Below, in pieces: positions 32,746 through 35,002 of a stretch of DNA of 35,002 nucleotides. Source of the DNA: Candidatus Azambacteria bacterium. Lineage in GTDB: Bacteria > Patescibacteriota > Minisyncoccia > GWC2-36-17 > WO2-46-25. The notes beneath the pieces are model-generated. The model saw only the letters and a list, made by a program, of their open reading frames with translations. It had not been told where the DNA came from and ran no database searches. Numbering within the stretch: the stretch's first letter is position 1; each line of letters opens with the position of its first letter. The stretch spans positions 1 to 35,002 of the forward strand of contig JACQDT010000038.1 of assembly GCA_016200965.1 (NCBI GenBank). Direction: 5' to 3'. The position numbers and the translations under genes were made by a program.

Positions 32746-33522
32746 ATGGAAAAACGATTCCGGGAATATCTCGAAGTTCTGGAGCAGTTGAAAGAGCCCA
32801 ATGGAGATGTCACAAAGGGTGAAATCGAGATCATCACCGATCCTGACGAGATCGTGCGCACGGAAGAGATCGTGCGCGAACGGTATCGGAAACAAAGAAA
32901 GGATTCCGGCAGTGAGACCCCGCGCGATGAATGGGCGACCGTCGGCGTCATAGACGAAGATCAGTATCTCGTTCACCTGCGCGACGCGGTAAAGTTTCCC
33001 GGAAAACCCGGCAAAGAGCCGATTCTTGGAACGTACATCCGGCTGGTTTACAAAAATCAGCTGAAAGGAAACCTTGGCATTTCGCTGTTTGTCGTCGACC
33101 GCAATCGTCGGATTATCCTCAACAGAGCCTTCCGTCATTCCATCAGACGGTGGGTCATGGAAGCCGCGGGCACTATCGCTCGCGACAATGAAAAAACGGA
33201 GGAAACGATTTCCCGATGCATCAACCATGAACTCGGGATGGAACCGCTTCTCATCCGTCTTCTGACCACAAAAGGTTATGTCGCGGAACGCGGACTCGTC
33301 GGCGGCTTGGTTCCGATCTACTACGTATTGGTGGATCCGATGGAAGAGCGGCAGGGATCCATCATAGACCCCTCCGTGTCAGGCCATGTTGCGCTGACCC
33401 GCGAAGAATATGAATCAGCCCTTTTGAAGGGCGTGCATGACTTCAACGGTATCCCGCACATCTTCAACGATGGGTATACCAACGCCGGGTTTCTGCTTGC
33501 TACCCTCAATGGGTTGGTTTAA
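32746..33522 (+). CDS. Nudix-fold protein with degenerate Nudix box
   Basis: A 258-residue protein with a strong Shine-Dalgarno (AAGGAGGG, about eight bases upstream) and a terminator after it. Residues about 105-200 follow a Nudix domain: ISLFVVDRNRRIILNRAF, WVMEAAGTIARDNEKTEETI, INHELGM, then VPIYYVLVDP. Measured against the Nudix consensus, RExxEExGU reads RCINHELGM, so two of the metal-binding acids are missing and one Glu remains; the G-x-E spacing is also one residue longer. Catalysis is therefore doubtful. The N-terminal 90 residues (KGEIEIITDPDEIVRTEEIV) are a charged helical extension of unknown role. It could be a sensor or binding protein related to Nudix hydrolases. Confidence 0.7.
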   Translation: MEKRFREYLEVLEQLKEPNGDVTKGEIEIITDPDEIVRTEEIVRERYRKQRKDSGSETPRDEWATVGVIDEDQYLVHLRDAVKFPGKPGKEPILGTYIRLVYKNQLKGNLGISLFVVDRNRRIILNRAFRHSIRRWVMEAAGTIARDNEKTEETISRCINHELGMEPLLIRLLTTKGYVAERGLVGGLVPIYYVLVDPMEERQGSIIDPSVSGHVALTREEYESALLKGVHDFNGIPHIFNDGYTNAGFLLATLNGLV

Positions 33523-33556
33523 ACAGGAAGCAACCCGATAATAAAAAAACATTCGA

Positions 33557-33600
33557 CAAAAGGCAATCCGTGTAACATCACCGGATTGCCTTTTTGTTTT
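33557..33600 (+). terminator. Rho-independent terminator of the Nudix-like gene
   Basis: AAAAGGCAATCCG (33558-33570) pairs perfectly with CGGATTGCCTTTT (33582-33594) around an 11-base loop, followed by TGTTTT. The A-run in front makes it partly bidirectional. Confidence 0.9.
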
Positions 33601-33760
33601 ATCTTATGCGCACCGTACCGCTTGACCCCGTAATACAACCCCGTACGATATGCTTCGCATCCGTACGGGACTCCGCTCCTGCCGTCGCTTCGCCTCTCGT
33701 GCAGTCGAGGCACAGCCCGGTAGTGAACGGAACGTTCTACTACTGGGTTGATATGCGGGG
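33601..33760. other. Intergenic block with two stable hairpins
   Basis: The 330-base gap between the Nudix-like gene and the aminopropyltransferase contains, besides terminator and promoter, two dyads: CCCGTACG (33640-33647) with CGTACGGG (33662-33669), enclosing a nested ATGC-TTC-GCAT; and CCCGGTAGTGAACG (33716-33729) with CGTTCTACTACTGGG (33733-33747), a 14-bp stem with a single bulge. Neither is followed by a T-run, so they are not simple terminators. No plausible ORF is present. They may be a structured RNA, an element relic, or extragenic palindromes; nothing identifies them. Confidence 0.55.
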
Positions 33761-33788
33761 TTGACTGAAAAGAAAATTCTGTTACAAT
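33761..33788 (+). promoter_or_regulatory. Sigma70-like promoter of the aminopropyltransferase gene
   Basis: TTGACT (33761-33766), 16 bases, TACAAT (33783-33788). Transcription would begin near 33795; the leader ends in AAGGGGGGG, about eight bases before the ATG at 33853. Confidence 0.7.
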
Positions 33789-33852
33789 CAAGCAACAAAA
33801 TTTTTCAGACCTTAACAAATAGCAACACACAATCAACAAGGGGGGGTTTCCG

Positions 33853-34794
33853 ATGAAGGACAGTAGCAGGGAGATTGAGATTGAGGGGAAAACATTCAGA
33901 GTTGACTGGTTAAATGACGGGTTCGCATGCATGCACGGCGTCGAGGAGGTGGTATACAGCAAGCAAAGCCCGTTTCAAATGATTGACATCATAAAGACAC
34001 GGAACTTCGGAAAATGCCTGTTTTTGGATGGCAAGATGCAGTCAAGCGAGTCGGATGAATTCATCTACCACGAAGCGCTGGTGCACCCGGCCATGCTTGC
34101 CCATCCGAGTCCAAAACGGGTGTTCATCGCCGGCGGCGGAGAGGGCGCGACTCTGCGGGAGATATTGCGGCACAGATCGGTCCAACGCGCGCTGATGATC
34201 GACATCGACCCGGACGTCGTGGAAGCATCCAAGTATCATCTTCCGAATCTGCACCAGGGGGCGTTTGAAGACCCGCGCGCAGAGATCCAATGCATGGACG
34301 CGAAAAAATACCTGCAGGAAAACGACGAGCAATTCGACGTGATCGTGATCGACCTGTCGGAGCCCATTGAGGAAGGACCCGCGTATCTTCTCTACACCAA
34401 AGAGTTCTACTCGTTGGTGCAGAAGCGCCTGACGCCGCAAGGCGTCATCAGCATGCAGGCGGGAACGACCGCCCCCGGGAATCTGCTCTGTCTGGGAGCG
34501 GTGTATCAGACCCTGAAAACCGCGTTTCCGATTGTCATGCCGTACCAGGTGAACATCCCCTCGTTCGGCCTGCCGTGGGGATTCATCATGGCGCTCAAAT
34601 CGGTGCCCATGAAAGATCAGAGATATTATCAAAGGCCTCAGATGGATTTGGTCATTTCCCGACGCATCAAAGGCACCCTTGCGTACTATGACGAACAAGC
34701 TCACAAGGGGATGTTCTCTCTCCCTAAATTCGTCAGGGAGGAGATTGAAAACGAAAAAAGGATCATCATGGACAACCATCCGCTTTGCATATAA
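33853..34794 (+). CDS. Spermidine-synthase-family aminopropyltransferase
   Basis: A 313-residue polyamine aminopropyltransferase, transferring the aminopropyl group of decarboxylated SAM to a polyamine. Motifs: SPFQMIDIIKTRNFGKCLFL, LDGKMQSSESDEFIYHEALV, FIAGGGEGATLREIL (SAM-type loop 94-98), MIDIDPDVVE (Asp117/119), and VIVIDLSEPIEEGPAYLLYT (catalytic-site Asp167). The DLxEPxExGPxxxLYTxxFY form is closer to the thermospermine/ACL5-like branch than to E. coli SpeE, which has a shorter loop there; that choice of product is inference. It has its own promoter, Shine-Dalgarno and terminator. No SpeD or SpeA/C gene is seen here. Confidence 0.9.
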   Translation: MKDSSREIEIEGKTFRVDWLNDGFACMHGVEEVVYSKQSPFQMIDIIKTRNFGKCLFLDGKMQSSESDEFIYHEALVHPAMLAHPSPKRVFIAGGGEGATLREILRHRSVQRALMIDIDPDVVEASKYHLPNLHQGAFEDPRAEIQCMDAKKYLQENDEQFDVIVIDLSEPIEEGPAYLLYTKEFYSLVQKRLTPQGVISMQAGTTAPGNLLCLGAVYQTLKTAFPIVMPYQVNIPSFGLPWGFIMALKSVPMKDQRYYQRPQMDLVISRRIKGTLAYYDEQAHKGMFSLPKFVREEIENEKRIIMDNHPLCI

Positions 34795-34807
34795 GGATGG
34801 CCAACCT

Positions 34808-34851
34808 TGAAAAAACCGCCGTATCTTTAAAAAAGGTACGGCGGTTTTTCT
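34808..34851 (+). terminator. Rho-independent terminator after the aminopropyltransferase gene
   Basis: AAAAACCGCCGTA (34811-34823) pairs perfectly with TACGGCGGTTTTT (34837-34849) around a 13-base A-rich loop, and the T-run is part of the second stem. It is a strong terminator. Confidence 0.92.
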
Positions 34852-35002
34852 ATTATTTATCTGTAAGGATTGGTCGCGTTGTTTACATTTTCTCCCCCGC
34901 CAGCGCTTCGCACGAAAAGACGCTCGTCGGTTTCCCCAGCGAGGAAACCGCGCTTGACCTCGGCCTCGCTCGTCCACCCCATCCTCCGTCGGTCAGGAAA
35001 CC
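34852..35002. other. Gene-free end of window
   Basis: No ORF with coding character was recognised after the terminator. The stretch is GC-rich from about 34895 and includes a short dyad CGGTTTCC (34928-34935) with GGAAACCG (34943-34950), part of which (GGAAACC) recurs at the very end (34996-35002). It may be the 5' flank of a gene beyond the window. Confidence 0.5.

Noticed and set aside
33601-33760. tRNA gene in the hairpin-rich gap
   Set aside because: No acceptor stem, T-loop GTTC pattern or cloverleaf could be drawn.
33519-33962. Minus-strand open frame of 147 codons
   Set aside because: Crosses a terminator, two hairpins and a plus-strand promoter, and has no recognisable protein features.
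34042-34977. Minus-strand open frame of 311 codons
   Set aside because: Antisense to the aminopropyltransferase gene and runs through its terminator; no motifs or ribosome site.

Overview
The window reads as part of a chromosome of a Patescibacteria/CPR-type bacterium, most likely Parcubacteria-like. This is an inference from style: very tight gene packing with ATGA start-stop overlaps, a protein with the CPR-typical N-terminus MNSQKGFIQIPILIAI, a membrane-anchored Clp-type ATPase beside a small membrane protein, and a very large glycan cluster. No rRNA or tRNA is visible to test it. Stop usage fits the standard bacterial code.

Region 1 (1-2886) is a compact cassette bounded by two identical 141-bp inverted repeats (1-141 and 2746-2886, checked base by base). 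Inside lie four co-oriented, nearly abutting genes: an XRE-type HTH regulator, a membrane-anchored trypsin-like (HtrA-type) protease without PDZ domain, a small protein with a PD-(D/E)XK-like motif, and a protein with an RNKAVH (R-x4-H) HEPN motif. It is visibly more A+T-rich than its surroundings and carries no transposase. The right arm runs into the 5' end of the next gene, whose normal start codon is gone. This is the best candidate in the window for an undescribed system: a mobile, regulated protease plus nuclease/HEPN module, perhaps for defence or toxin-antitoxin function.

Region 2 (2897-27378) is a surface-glycan locus. It opens with a UDP-glucuronate decarboxylase fused to half a glycosyltransferase. 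Three minus-strand genes follow: a 98-aa orphan, a GT4, and a degenerate HAD protein. Then comes one ~20.5-kb plus-strand operon-like run of glycosyltransferases (mostly GT4, one GT2), six methyltransferase domains (two fused to glycosyltransferases), RmlA and RmlB, a sugar C-methyltransferase, a DegT-type aminotransferase, a 2OG-Fe(II) oxygenase, a P-loop kinase-like protein and a Wzx-type flippase. Together these suggest assembly of a decorated polysaccharide from dTDP-4-keto-6-deoxyglucose-derived amino and/or C-methyl sugars, exported by the flippase. No polymerase, initiating phosphoglycosyltransferase, RmlC or RmlD is seen. The last GT4 gene is split in two.

Region 3 (27425-35002) holds a YdcF/DUF218-like gene (minus strand), a small membrane protein, a membrane-anchored ClpC-like double AAA+ ATPase and pyrH, followed by an IS481-like element whose transposase has an in-frame amber stop. 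A degenerate Nudix-fold protein and a spermidine-synthase-family aminopropyltransferase end the window. These outer genes tend to have clear sigma70-like promoters, Shine-Dalgarno sites and hairpin terminators, whereas most genes inside the glycan operon lack Shine-Dalgarno sites and rely on overlaps.
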